Source: UBA2266 sp964406945
GTDB taxonomy: Bacteria; Planctomycetota; Phycisphaerae; Sedimentisphaerales; Anaerobacaceae
Length of the DNA stretch: 64,000 nt
Reading direction: 5' to 3'
Assembly (NCBI GenBank): GCA_964406945.1
Contig: CAYOTO010000004.1
Location: 73,612-137,611 of the forward strand
Shown here: positions 34,070 through 43,684 of the stretch, piece after piece
Layout of the letters: every line of letters starts with the position of its first letter
Numbering within the stretch: position 1 is the first letter of the stretch
Notes under the pieces: generated by a model
The model's database searches: none
What the model was told of the DNA's origin: nothing
The model's input: the letters and a program-made list of their open reading frames with translations, nothing else
Program-made: the position numbers and the translations under genes

Positions 34070-35158
34070 TCAGAGGAACTCGTAGTCGCCGTCTTCCTCG
34101 ATTCGACTCAGAAGTTCCTTCAGCTTCTGTGTGTCGTCAATATGACAGACCAGCGTCGCATCCGGACTGTGAGCTACCACCATGTTTTGGAGGCCGATTC
34201 CCGCAATCAAATGCCCTTTGTCCTCAGTAACTATTATGCTGTTTTTGCAGCTCAGAAGCTGGCTTTTGCCCGCAACTACGATGTTATTGTCCGAATCGCT
34301 CTTTATAATATCGGCAAGTGCGGCGAACGAGCCCATGTCCAGCCAGCGGCAGTCCAGTTCGATGGCGTTGACCTTCTCGGCTTTCTCCATCACGGCGTAA
34401 TCGATGCTGACCTTGGGCAGCCGAACGAACCATTCGGACAGCACTTTTCCCTGCGAAGGGCTGTCCCACGCTTTCTGCATCTTGTGCAGCGGCTCTGTGG
34501 ATGCAGGTAAAAACTCAGCCATGTTGGCCAGAATGGTCCTGGCTTTCCAGACGAACATGCCCGAATTCCAGAAGAATCGGCCGGTTTTGAGGTACTTCCG
34601 GGCGGTCTCTTCGTCCGGCTTCTCGCGGAAGGCCTTGACTTTAAAAATATCGTTTTCACAGCCTTTGTGTCTTTGGGGATCGTTGCAGTCTATATATCCC
34701 AGTTGTGTGCTCGGAAAAGTAGGCTTTATTCCAAAAGTAACGAGCTGGTCGGGATTGTCCGAGACGAAGGTCAGCGCATCTCTTATTGCCTGCAGAAAGA
34801 CTTCGACGGGCTCTATGACCTGATCGGCGGTAACAACCGCCATGGTCGCGTCCGTATCGTACTTGGCCAGAACCGCCGCGGCCAGTCCTATGGCGCCCGC
34901 CGTATCCCGCACGGCCGGCTCGGCAATCACATTGTTGTAGGGTAGTTCCTGAAGATTCTCGCGGACCAGATCCGCATATCCGGCGTTCGTAAGCACGAGG
35001 ATGTTCCGTGAATCGAATATGGGCAGCAGACGCTCAAAACAGTCGCGCAGCATGGTCTGATCGTTTAAGATCTTCAGCACCTGTTTGGGTCTGTCTCTGC
35101 GGCTCAGCGGCCAAAGCCTCTTGCCCGTTCCGCCCGCCATAATCACAGCATAGTTCAT
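34070..35158 (-). CDS. Mannose-1-phosphate guanylyltransferase
   Basis: A 362-residue nucleotidyltransferase making GDP-mannose from mannose 1-phosphate and GTP. The pyrophosphorylase signature MAGGTGKRLWPLSRRDRPKQ lies at residues 7-26; TADQVI and FWNSGMFVWKARTIL follow, with the EFLPA segment near residue 215. It is the short ManC form without the phosphomannose isomerase domain of longer type II enzymes. The start at 35158 has AGGAG nearby and the family N terminus. It sits between pgi and ruvX with 43 bp to pgi, consistent with sugar-nucleotide supply for polysaccharide or glycan synthesis. Confidence 0.93.
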   Translation of the reverse strand: MNYAVIMAGGTGKRLWPLSRRDRPKQVLKILNDQTMLRDCFERLLPIFDSRNILVLTNAGYADLVRENLQELPYNNVIAEPAVRDTAGAIGLAAAVLAKYDTDATMAVVTADQVIEPVEVFLQAIRDALTFVSDNPDQLVTFGIKPTFPSTQLGYIDCNDPQRHKGCENDIFKVKAFREKPDEETARKYLKTGRFFWNSGMFVWKARTILANMAEFLPASTEPLHKMQKAWDSPSQGKVLSEWFVRLPKVSIDYAVMEKAEKVNAIELDCRWLDMGSFAALADIIKSDSDNNIVVAGKSQLLSCKNSIIVTEDKGHLIAGIGLQNMVVAHSPDATLVCHIDDTQKLKELLSRIEEDGDYEFL

Positions 35159-35201
35159 AGCCGACTCCTTTCTGAAAACGAGCAATCGCCCCCCCCGGCA
35201 T

Positions 35202-36632
35202 TCAAGCCAGATAGCGCTCGTCGACGCTGACTTTCGACCGGATCTGCTCGGCCCAGTTCGAATAGGTCAGCCCCGGTTTATACTCGCCCTTGCGGTCCAT
35301 AAGTGCAAAGGTCGCGTCCTTGCCCAGTTCGACCGCCGGCTGGTCATAGGCATTTATATTGAACAGAGCCCCGGCAAAGGACGTCGTAACCTCGAACAGA
35401 TATATGAACTGGCCGACGGCATAGGGGCTCACCCTGTCAAAAATCACACTCAAACAGGGTCTCTTATCGGTCAACAGGGCATATTCGGTCGCCTTTTTCT
35501 CGGCATTCAGCAGCGAACTCATCTTCTTGCCCGCCAGAAAGCCCAATTCCGGAGCACAGTCGGGCGTCGGGCCCATTTCCATATCCCGGTCAAAGTTTTG
35601 CACTTCGAGGAAGGTATACAACTTGTCGTTGGGGCCTTCGCGGTACAACTGCACCTGGCTGTGCTGATCGGTGGTTCCCAGGGCCTTGATTGGGGTGGGG
35701 CCTACAAAAACATCGTTGCCCTGCAAATCCCTGGCCTTGCCCAGGCTTTCGGCCCACAACTGTCTGTACCAGTCTGCCATGTCCTTCAGGTGGTAGCTAT
35801 AGGGGAAAATGACCGAATTGCGTTTACCGCGGTTGTAGTAATGCCAGTTTACAGCAGCATTTATGGCCGCCGGGTTCTCGAAGAAGGACTCGCGTTTGAC
35901 CCGCTCGTCCATATCCCGCGCCCCGGCCAGCATGGCGTCGATGTCGATTCCACACATGGCCGCACTGAACAGGCCCACCGCACTTAGCACCGTGAAACGT
36001 CCGCCCACACCGTCCGGAACTATCAGAGAAGCCAGCCCCGATTCATCAGCGATAGTCCGGAGTGTGCCCTGCTTCGCATCCGTGGTGGCAACCATGTGTT
36101 TTTTGAGCCCTTCCGGCCCGAATTTATCCAGGAGCATCTGCCTGACCACCAGAAACTGGCTGGCAGTTTCACTGGTCCGCCCGGATTTGCTGATAACATT
36201 GAAAAGGGTATTATCGAGGCTGCCTCCAAGCCAGTCCAGAAAGGACGACAACTGCTGCGGGTCCACGTTGTCGAACACGAACAGCCGAGGGCCACGCCTC
36301 TGCTTTTCGTCTATGTTGTACATATAAGGGTTAAGAGCCGTCTGAACGGCGATATTGCCCAGGGCCGAGCCACCTATGCCCAGAACGACCAGATTCTGGC
36401 ATTCGATCTGCAGTCCGCCGATTACCTTTCGCACACTTTTGGCGATTTCAGGCCTGTATGGAAGATCGCGGTACGGCGTCTTGCCGGCCTTTCTTTCGGC
36501 GTTCAACTGCGGGATAAGCGGAGCCGTCTTTTGCTCCAATTCTTCGAACTGCTCGTCGGTTATGCCGTGCTCGGGGCCGATGGCCTTGTCAGTTACATTG
36601 CCGAAATAGAACTCTACCTGCGATTCAGACAC
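35202..36632 (-). CDS. pgi: Glucose-6-phosphate isomerase
   Basis: A 476-residue isomerase of glucose 6-phosphate and fructose 6-phosphate, for glycolysis and for feeding mannose synthesis. Signatures are NLVVLGIGGSALGNIAVQTA near residue 82, FNVISKSGRTSETASQFLV near 138, FPYSYHLKDMADWYRQLWAE near 270 and ALGTTDQHSQVQLYREG near 315. The start is a GTG at 36632 behind GAAAGGGT; no ATG lies between it and the conserved region. A promoter is at 36742-36714. Confidence 0.95.
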   Translation of the reverse strand: MSESQVEFYFGNVTDKAIGPEHGITDEQFEELEQKTAPLIPQLNAERKAGKTPYRDLPYRPEIAKSVRKVIGGLQIECQNLVVLGIGGSALGNIAVQTALNPYMYNIDEKQRRGPRLFVFDNVDPQQLSSFLDWLGGSLDNTLFNVISKSGRTSETASQFLVVRQMLLDKFGPEGLKKHMVATTDAKQGTLRTIADESGLASLIVPDGVGGRFTVLSAVGLFSAAMCGIDIDAMLAGARDMDERVKRESFFENPAAINAAVNWHYYNRGKRNSVIFPYSYHLKDMADWYRQLWAESLGKARDLQGNDVFVGPTPIKALGTTDQHSQVQLYREGPNDKLYTFLEVQNFDRDMEMGPTPDCAPELGFLAGKKMSSLLNAEKKATEYALLTDKRPCLSVIFDRVSPYAVGQFIYLFEVTTSFAGALFNINAYDQPAVELGKDATFALMDRKGEYKPGLTYSNWAEQIRSKVSVDERYLA

Positions 36633-36713
36633 TGCTTTTACCCTTTCTCATCCTTTAGTGCTGTGTTCGGGATACCCCCGTCCGGCTACCGCTGTGCCGC
36701 CGGTCAGGGCCGA

Positions 36714-36742
36714 ATACTATCATCTGTCGCCACGCCAGTCAA
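36714..36742 (-). promoter_or_regulatory. Promoter of the pgi-manC-ruvX operon
   Basis: On the minus strand TTGACT (36742-36737), a 17-nt spacer and TAGTAT (36719-36714), about 80 bp before the pgi GTG. Confidence 0.5.
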
Positions 36743-36862
36743 TACACACATAGACTTTGTCCTGAAACTGTCAGCAATAATTCAATAACTCTTTTTACAG
36801 CCGACATTTATATTTCACACCGCCCCGTCACAATTGGGTTGAGATGATACTGCAATTTCAGC

Positions 36863-38188
36863 TTACGCCGTCCGCAGTTGTATCCGGATCGGCCCTTGCG
36901 TGCTTTTGTCGAACTCGAAGGCTCCGCGAACCTTTCTGCCGTTGATTTGCGTCGAAACTTCATAGGTTCCGTAGAATCCGCTCAAACCGACTCTGCCGTT
37001 GGGCTGTGTCGTCGCCTCGGTCTTGGTCCACCACTTGCCCTTAACCAGATCCATCAGCCGCTCGTAGGCCGGTTTGGGAGTCATGTCAGCCCGGACAAGG
37101 CCCGCCGGCGCCTGCTGCCATGCATTCTGATCTGTGAAATCCCACCAGGTGATCGCTTCGACCGCCGGATGTGAAAACAAAACCCGGTAGAATTGACTCA
37201 CCGCCTCGGCCTGCTTTTCTTCTCCCTCTGTCGTCGTGGTCCAGCCTTCTTTCTTCTTGGGCCCCGAGACCACCGTTGTTTCGGTGAAATGAAGGGGTAC
37301 GTCGTATTTGGAGAACGTCTCGCACACATCCCACGCCCTCTTTGCGCCCCAGTAGCCGCCGTGCATGTGCGACTGAATTCCGATTACGTCATACATTGGT
37401 TTGCCGTTAGCCTTCAGCTCTGCGATCACCTTTTTCTCGTATGCCGGGTCCAGCCGATAGTCATTTATCAAGAGCGTTGCATTAGGATTAGCACCGCGTG
37501 CGGCCCGAAAGGCCGAACGAACGTATTCGCCTACTCCCATCTTCTTAATGGCCGCGGTCAGCGCGGGCGCGCGTTGCTCGCAGAAAGGCCGGTCATAGTG
37601 CGTCGCCTCGTTCACCACGTCCCAGATATTGATATCGCCTTCGAATTTCTCCACGCACCGTGCAATGCGTTTCAATTGCAGTTTCATGGCGGTATCAGGG
37701 TCATCTTTATCAAGCCATGGCGGCTGAATGTAATTCCAGGCCAGCGGATGGCCTTTGGTCGTAATACCCTGCGACTTGCACCAGCGGACGATTTCTGCGG
37801 TCCGTGCATCATCCGGTTTGCCGCGTGTCCGCTCGTAATTCCACCAGTAGAACGGCAGCGTTGCGAAATTCAAAAGCTCGGCAAATCGCTCTGCATACCG
37901 GTCATTATCCTGTTGAGTCTTGCAGCGGTTAAGTTTGAATATATTGCAGCCAAACAGAAATTTGTGTTTCTGCTGCTCTATCCGCACGGGTACGTTCGCA
38001 GCCAGCCTCGCACCGTCCGGTCCCAGCAGTTCCAAAGAGACTCGACCCTTGCGATGCTTTTCGATTCTCGAATCAATCTCGCCTGTGCCCTGTTCTGTGG
38101 CCGGCGCACCAGTGCAAACTGAGGCGCCAAAGAATGCAGTTGCCGCGCCCAAACCGGTCGTTCTGAGAAATCGGCGTCTATCCATCAT
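36863..38188 (-). CDS. Tat-exported GH10 endo-1,4-beta-xylanase
   Basis: A 441-residue exported glycoside hydrolase. The signal is twin-arginine (MMDRRRFLRTTGLGAATAFF). A short beta domain (about 45-75) precedes the GH10 barrel (80-380). The acid/base Glu is in NIWDVVNEATH near residue 195 and the nucleophile in PLHFTETTVV near residue 304; TTKGHPLAWN and ITWWDFTDQNAWQ are also family motifs. A C-terminal beta-rich tail (FYGTYEVSTQINGRKVRGAF) follows, as in other planctomycete xylanases. GGAG lies near the ATG at 38188. It hydrolyses xylan backbones, in keeping with the esterase and uronate kinase elsewhere in the window. Confidence 0.93.
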   Translation of the reverse strand: MMDRRRFLRTTGLGAATAFFGASVCTGAPATEQGTGEIDSRIEKHRKGRVSLELLGPDGARLAANVPVRIEQQKHKFLFGCNIFKLNRCKTQQDNDRYAERFAELLNFATLPFYWWNYERTRGKPDDARTAEIVRWCKSQGITTKGHPLAWNYIQPPWLDKDDPDTAMKLQLKRIARCVEKFEGDINIWDVVNEATHYDRPFCEQRAPALTAAIKKMGVGEYVRSAFRAARGANPNATLLINDYRLDPAYEKKVIAELKANGKPMYDVIGIQSHMHGGYWGAKRAWDVCETFSKYDVPLHFTETTVVSGPKKKEGWTTTTEGEEKQAEAVSQFYRVLFSHPAVEAITWWDFTDQNAWQQAPAGLVRADMTPKPAYERLMDLVKGKWWTKTEATTQPNGRVGLSGFYGTYEVSTQINGRKVRGAFEFDKSTQGPIRIQLRTA

Positions 38189-38233
38189 TATTGCTCCTTT
38201 GATCTGAGACAATGTTCTTCAAACGTACAGGCT

Positions 38234-38262
38234 ATATTAGGCAAGTGCGCACCGATATACAA
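38234..38262 (-). promoter_or_regulatory. Possible promoter of the xylanase gene
   Basis: On the minus strand TTGTAT (38262-38257), a 17-nt spacer and TAATAT (38239-38234), about 45 bp before the ATG. Confidence 0.4.
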
Positions 38263-38305
38263 CTGCCTGTTTTCGTATTCGGTTGAGCCGCACGTTCAGA
38301 GCGGT

Positions 38306-40438
38306 TCACAGCGGAGTGAGATTAGCATACTTGAGCATGAGCGTCTTTGTCCGGCCTGCGTTAAAACGAACAGTTACCTGGCTGTTTTCCCCCATGTTAA
38401 CGAAGTCCTGCACCCTGCCCAGCCCGAATTTAGGATGTCGGACCAACTGGCCTTTGACGAACGGGTCCGGCTGATCGTAGTCCGGGTGAACGTCAATCTG
38501 CTCGGGTTCCGGCTCGCTGTGAATCTGTTCGGACTTCTGCTGCTCGACGCCCAACTCGAACAGAAACTGAGACGGCACTGATCGCAGCATCTGGCCGCGA
38601 ATGGTGCGGTAGCGGGCATAACTTAAGTGCAAATAAGACTTTGCGCGGGTTATGCCGACAAACAGCAGCCTGCGTTCCTCTTCGAGGTCCTGCTCGTCCT
38701 GAGAATCGGTTCTCTCGTGCGGCAGAATGCCTTCTTCCAGGCCCATGATGAGCACGTTCTCGAACTCCAGGCCTTTCGCTGCGTGCAGGGTCATCAGCGC
38801 GACCTGTCCGCTTGCGGCATCGTACGCATCGGCATCGCTGAAAAGTGCGATTTGCTGGAGATAATCCACCAGTGAAGGCGATTCGGCTTGTTCGTCATAC
38901 TGCGCAGCCGAACTGATGAGTTCGTTCACATTCTCCAGGGCGTTTTTGCCCTCGGTTCCACTGTGCCTTAAAAAATCGGCCAACCCCGATTCTTCGAAGA
39001 CCTGCTCAGTCAGAGGGGCAACCGGGCCGTCGATTTCTTGACGGAACCGTTCTATCATTTTTGCGAACACAGCCAGCTTAGCCTTTGCGGCCTTGCCGAG
39101 CGTTTCAATTTGCTCGGCCCTTTTCAATGCCTCGTAGAAGGTAATGCCCGAACGAGACGCGAACGTCGCGATGCGGTCGACCGTCACCTTTCCGATTCCC
39201 CTTGTCGGTGTGTTAATTATCCGTACAAGAGCCATTGAATCGCTGGGATTGGCCAGGACTTTCATATAGGCGATGATGTCGCGAATTTCCTTACGATTGT
39301 AGAACTCTACGCCCCTGACAATCTGGTAGGGGATCTTGTGGCGAATGAGCGATTCTTCCACCGCCCGGCTCATCGCATTGACCCGATAGAAGACAGCAAT
39401 TTCATTAGGCCGCGCGCCCTCGTCGAGCAACTGTTTGATGCACGCTGCGATACCCTCGGCTTCGGCCCGTTCGTCATCGTAGCACCGGACCTCAATGCCC
39501 TTCGAAGGCGGAAGCGTGGGGACCAGCCTTTTGACTTTTCTGTGGCGATTATAGGCGATGAGCTTGTCGGCCACTTCCAGGATATTCGATGAACTGCGAA
39601 AGTTCTCTTCCAGCTTTATCGAGACAGCGTCCGGCCAGTCCTTCTCGAATGCCAGAATATTTCGTATGTCAGCACCCCGCCAGCGGTATATGCTCTGGTC
39701 CGGGTCACCTGTTGCACAGATATTGTGGTGTTCGGACGCCAGCAGCTTGGCGATCATGTACTGAGCGTTGTTCGTATCCTGGTATTCGTCTATGAGCAAA
39801 AACCGGTACCGATTTGACAACTCGCTGCGCACCTGGTCGTTTTCACTCAGCAGATAAGCTGTTTTCGCCAGCAGGTCGTCGAAGTCCATCGCATTTAGTT
39901 CGGCCAGCTTGTCCTGATAACGTCTGTAAACGCGGGCGAGCATTTTGCTGAAGAAATCCTCGTACTCACTCTCGATTTTTTCCGGATCGATCAGCTTGTT
40001 CTTCAGCGTCGAAACGGCCTCGCGCATCCTTGCAGGGGGAAAATTCTGCGTGTCGAGATTGCACTCTTTCACCGCGGCTTTCATGCATCGTTTCTGGTCG
40101 GAATCGTCGTAGATGCTGAAATTAGGTTCAATTTGCGCCTCGCGCCAGTACTGCCTGAGAATACGCACGCACAGCGAATGGAACGTACTGATATGCGCGC
40201 CGCCGGATGCACCGAGCATGTACGCACGCTGTCGCATTTCCTCGGCGGCCTTGTTGGTGAAAGTAATCGCGCAGATGTTATGCGGTGCGACACCGCTTCT
40301 GATAAGCGAGGCAATCCGGTGTGTGATGACCCGTGTTTTGCCGCTGCCCGGACCGGCCAGCACCAGCAACGGGCCTTCGATGTGAGAAACTGCTTTCTGT
40401 TGTGAGGGGGTTAACGTACGAGTAAGTGCATCATCCAT
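38306..40438 (-). CDS. UvrD/PcrA-type superfamily 1 DNA helicase
   Basis: A 710-residue 3'-5' helicase for repair and replication-fork clearance. Ordered motifs are Q-motif LTPSQQKAV, Walker A LAGPGSGKTRVITHRI, motif Ia ICAITFTNKAAEEM, Walker B DEYQDTN, motif III ICATGDPDQSIYRWRGAD, motif IV FRSS, motif V LMTLHAAKGLEFENV and motif VI EERRLLFVGITRAK. The C-terminal extension (VDVHPDYDQ-type linker and the final PDPFVKGQLVRHPKFGLGRV fold) resembles the Tudor-like tail of PcrA/UvrD that binds RNA polymerase. An in-frame ATG at 40462 precedes the chosen one. It closes the ABC operon by position. Confidence 0.93.
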   Translation of the reverse strand: MDDALTRTLTPSQQKAVSHIEGPLLVLAGPGSGKTRVITHRIASLIRSGVAPHNICAITFTNKAAEEMRQRAYMLGASGGAHISTFHSLCVRILRQYWREAQIEPNFSIYDDSDQKRCMKAAVKECNLDTQNFPPARMREAVSTLKNKLIDPEKIESEYEDFFSKMLARVYRRYQDKLAELNAMDFDDLLAKTAYLLSENDQVRSELSNRYRFLLIDEYQDTNNAQYMIAKLLASEHHNICATGDPDQSIYRWRGADIRNILAFEKDWPDAVSIKLEENFRSSSNILEVADKLIAYNRHRKVKRLVPTLPPSKGIEVRCYDDERAEAEGIAACIKQLLDEGARPNEIAVFYRVNAMSRAVEESLIRHKIPYQIVRGVEFYNRKEIRDIIAYMKVLANPSDSMALVRIINTPTRGIGKVTVDRIATFASRSGITFYEALKRAEQIETLGKAAKAKLAVFAKMIERFRQEIDGPVAPLTEQVFEESGLADFLRHSGTEGKNALENVNELISSAAQYDEQAESPSLVDYLQQIALFSDADAYDAASGQVALMTLHAAKGLEFENVLIMGLEEGILPHERTDSQDEQDLEEERRLLFVGITRAKSYLHLSYARYRTIRGQMLRSVPSQFLFELGVEQQKSEQIHSEPEPEQIDVHPDYDQPDPFVKGQLVRHPKFGLGRVQDFVNMGENSQVTVRFNAGRTKTLMLKYANLTPL

Positions 40439-40473
40439 AACATAAAACTCTTGACGCCCCATCCTGGGAGGCT

Positions 40474-42291
40474 CTATGACTGGGGTTGCTTATTCTCCTG
40501 CTGTTTGCGATATTGTTCCAGAATCTTCTCCTCCTGAGTGCTGAGCGTCTTGTGAAGGTCGGGTCTTTCAACCTTGATCCTGGCGAGCAGGCCCCGTCGC
40601 AGACTCACTGGGTACCGCTCATCCTCGAGAAAATGAGCCAGCGCTTCGTATTTGAGCCTGTCAAGATCGGGCAAATCGATTCGCTGCTCCTCCGGATATT
40701 GTTTCTGATAATGCTGCCATATCTGCCTGGCGAACTGTTCCCTCGCGTAGGCGGCCTCGTCATCACGAAGCGCATAACGGAAGTATCCTTCACTCAGGGT
40801 CATTATGATCTGCTGTTTGGCGTCGTTCGGGGTGATCGCGCCCGTATCGAACTCCTCCTTGAGCCGGTTTCTCGCGTACTGATCCAGCGAGACCTTGAAC
40901 TCGTCGCGCGGATACATCTCTCGGAGCGTACTGTAGATGCGTTGAGCCTGTTTCTTGTGCCCGGCCTGATAGAAGGCAAAGACCGCATCGCGGAGCAGAT
41001 TCCTGTGTCCGTCATGAAGTGATTTTTCGGAGCCGGGATTGGCTTCTTTGTATTTTTCAAAAATAGCCAGATAAGCCTGGTGATAGCTTTCGAACATCCT
41101 GAAGTCCGGACGCAAGAATATGTGCAGCCGCCGCTCTGTTCGGGTTTCGCCGGTGGCGCCCACCGGTATCTCGACAGTATCTTCGTAGAGTGATATCTTG
41201 CCGTTGCGGTACAGGTTCTGGAGACTGTGGCCCACAATTCGGTCGGTGTTGATTTCTGTTATGCCGTAATCGCGGTCTTCATTCTGCGCCTGCCGGCGAA
41301 CCCCCATCACGCCCCAGTAAATTGCGTGGCAGTCCGGATGTCGCCAGTCCAGCGGAAGCTTGTTGTTGGGATCCGAAAAATCGGTCGGGCCGTAGGTCTG
41401 GTTCAACTCCCGCATAATAACCGGATCCAGCCTCCAGACGTTTCTCAACTGATAGGCTTTTGCGAATACGTCGAATTTCTCGAGGGCTTTGGTCCCGCGG
41501 AAATTGTCGATTGCCTCGCCTGCGGCCGCGTCGAACCTGCTTGCATTGCGCCTTAGCGAGAGATAATTGATCACAAACCGATCTCTTTCGGTAAATCTCT
41601 CGTCGGCCGCTTCCAGAGCGCTTACGATATCACCGACATTCGGATCCATGGCCGCAAGATTCGGGTCGCTCAGCAGGCTCTTCCAGTCTTCCGGGGCCGC
41701 CGCAAGTGCGTCGAAGTACTCGTTGTCGGCCGGGCCCAGCAGCGGCTCCATCTGAGTGGCCAATTGCAATTTATAGTATTTGTGGCAGTCGTCTGCTACG
41801 TCGCCTATCTTGTGCTGGAATATTCTGGCAAGTTCGCGGTACAGGCCTATAGCTTTGGGGTTAAGAGGAATTCCCTTGTCGCGCAGCAGTTCATAACCGT
41901 TCCTGACCCATTTCCATCGCTGGTCAGGCTGGCTGGCCGGGATTGCGACCGAGATGTTGTAGGCCATATTCCAGGCGTGGAACTCCCACACCGAAGCAAA
42001 CCGCGGTTGAAGCTTCGTGATCCAGTCGGCAAGCTGTTTGGCGTCGAAGAACTGGCCTTTTTCCTTGAGGTTGTCGGCCCGTATCCACAGGATATCGACT
42101 ACAAGCCCCCTGAAGGCCCCCATAGCGGCGGTGGCGAATGCCAGCGACGGCGGCGCGTTCTCCAGAGGATCGTTCATAACGAGGTTCATTTCCTCGCGTT
42201 TGGCGTTGACGTAATCCAACTGCATTCCCGCGGCCACCAGAAGGGCTCCGGCGAGCATTATGCAAACAACCTGGACAACGACATCTTTCAA
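40474..42291 (-). CDS. Membrane-anchored helical-repeat protein linked to an ABC exporter, unknown function
   Basis: A 605-residue protein I cannot name. It has one N-terminal membrane segment (VVCIMLAGALLVAAGMQL); the rest is helical and tyrosine/arginine-rich, resembling TPR-like repeats (FVKLQPRF-type spacing; YELLRDKGIPLNPKAIGLYR; YSTLREMYPRDEFKVSLDQY). No catalytic motif is seen. The start is a TTG at 42291 with GAGG eight bases upstream. It sits 16 bp behind the ABC permease and directly before the helicase, so it probably works with the exporter as an accessory scaffold. The gene looks intact. Confidence 0.7.
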   Translation of the reverse strand: MKDVVVQVVCIMLAGALLVAAGMQLDYVNAKREEMNLVMNDPLENAPPSLAFATAAMGAFRGLVVDILWIRADNLKEKGQFFDAKQLADWITKLQPRFASVWEFHAWNMAYNISVAIPASQPDQRWKWVRNGYELLRDKGIPLNPKAIGLYRELARIFQHKIGDVADDCHKYYKLQLATQMEPLLGPADNEYFDALAAAPEDWKSLLSDPNLAAMDPNVGDIVSALEAADERFTERDRFVINYLSLRRNASRFDAAAGEAIDNFRGTKALEKFDVFAKAYQLRNVWRLDPVIMRELNQTYGPTDFSDPNNKLPLDWRHPDCHAIYWGVMGVRRQAQNEDRDYGITEINTDRIVGHSLQNLYRNGKISLYEDTVEIPVGATGETRTERRLHIFLRPDFRMFESYHQAYLAIFEKYKEANPGSEKSLHDGHRNLLRDAVFAFYQAGHKKQAQRIYSTLREMYPRDEFKVSLDQYARNRLKEEFDTGAITPNDAKQQIIMTLSEGYFRYALRDDEAAYAREQFARQIWQHYQKQYPEEQRIDLPDLDRLKYEALAHFLEDERYPVSLRRGLLARIKVERPDLHKTLSTQEEKILEQYRKQQENKQPQS

Positions 42292-42307
42292 ACTCTGTAC
42301 CTCGAAG

Positions 42308-43684
42308 TTATACGGTTATTCTGGCCAGCTCCCGCCGGCTGAATACGATTATTGCAAAGATCAGCACAAGAACAGACTTGATCCCGACCATAAGAGCCGT
42401 GGCCTTGAGAACCGACCACCAGCTTATCAGCCTTGCGGGAACAAGATATTTGGTTGGATTGTATTTGTCGAACTGCGGTAGCAGACTGATCACAGGCTTG
42501 AGCGTGTAATCGTATATTCCGCTGGCATTCTCGCCCAGATAATCGAACGATTCGGTTACAAATCCGCTGAAAGCGGCGGTCAGAAAGACGACCAGGGCAA
42601 ACAGTATGGCGACGGGGAATGACAGAAACGCACCTGCGAGGGTGCCCAGACAGGCCAGGAATACCAGCCTTATGAAGATGAGCACCGCCGCTCTTACGAA
42701 ATTACCGGTAAAGGAATCGGCTTTGTAGAGCAGTTCCATGCCGTCTTCCAGGGGGAAAATCACGGCAGTTTCGTTAGCGGGAAGATTGATGAAGCCCACA
42801 CCCAGGTGCCCGTTCGCCGGAACAACCGATGCCGGTACGTAGATTTCGTGAACCTGCCCTATCGAGTGGGTCAGGGGCTGATCGAAAATGTCCGCTTCGG
42901 GCTCTGAACCGTATCTGAAATGGGGGTAATCGGCCACCACCCAGCGGCCCCAGATAGACGAATCGACCGGGGCGCTGGCCGCATCGAATTTAAACCTGAT
43001 GAAGATGTTTTCCTCGGAATCGAGCGGCCTGACATCCTCGAACTCCCAGAGTATTTCCTGCCCTACCGCCGCGGCCTGCCGCTCCAGACGCTTCTGCTGC
43101 ACCAGCCATTTCATGACCTCCCGGCGGGGAGCTTCGCGGCCCTGGGGGTCGATCAATTCTCCGCTCTTCTTGAGAGCATCGTATGCCTCTAAGGCTTCGC
43201 GCGAAACGTCCGGCACAACCGGCTGTAGGCTCGCACGAGCGGTGAAAAACTCGTTTTCGAGCTGGGTGACTTCTTCCGGCTCGGCGTGGAAGTGGGTGGG
43301 AATGTAACGGGCAATGCCGTAAATAACCGCCGAGAAGAGCACTAGAAGAATGAAGTCCAACAGAAGGACGCCCAGCAGCTTGCCCAGGACAAACTGAAAA
43401 CGGCGTATGGGTTTGGTTATGACCGTGAAGACCTGTCTGTATTTGATATCGCTGGTCAGGGTGTAAATCGAGACTACTATAGTGAGCATGCACAGCAAAA
43501 GGCTCGTGAGACTCAAGCCGTAGCTGACGAACGTCTGCAGACGCCCTTTCATGGTTCCGTCGCCGGAAATGGTCGAGCCCAGCACGGGCAGCAATATGAA
43601 CAGCAGCACGGTAAACACCACCGCAACTTTCATTCGCACCGCCTGCCTGACTGTATTGACTGCAACAGCCCAGATTCTACCCAT
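42308..43684 (-). CDS. ABC-2-type transporter permease
   Basis: A 458-residue membrane protein. The first third has membrane segments and the ABC-2 motif VFTVITKPIRRFQFVLGKLL near residue 85. The middle (about 140-320) is a large hydrophilic domain, presumably outside the membrane. The last 130 residues again span the membrane (FIRLVFLACLGTLAGAFLSF). With the ATPase encoded just upstream it forms an exporter. The start at 43684 overlaps the ATPase stop by 8 bp, indicating translational coupling, and GAGG lies just upstream. The substrate is unknown. Confidence 0.85.
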   Translation of the reverse strand: MGRIWAVAVNTVRQAVRMKVAVVFTVLLFILLPVLGSTISGDGTMKGRLQTFVSYGLSLTSLLLCMLTIVVSIYTLTSDIKYRQVFTVITKPIRRFQFVLGKLLGVLLLDFILLVLFSAVIYGIARYIPTHFHAEPEEVTQLENEFFTARASLQPVVPDVSREALEAYDALKKSGELIDPQGREAPRREVMKWLVQQKRLERQAAAVGQEILWEFEDVRPLDSEENIFIRFKFDAASAPVDSSIWGRWVVADYPHFRYGSEPEADIFDQPLTHSIGQVHEIYVPASVVPANGHLGVGFINLPANETAVIFPLEDGMELLYKADSFTGNFVRAAVLIFIRLVFLACLGTLAGAFLSFPVAILFALVVFLTAAFSGFVTESFDYLGENASGIYDYTLKPVISLLPQFDKYNPTKYLVPARLISWWSVLKATALMVGIKSVLVLIFAIIVFSRRELARITV

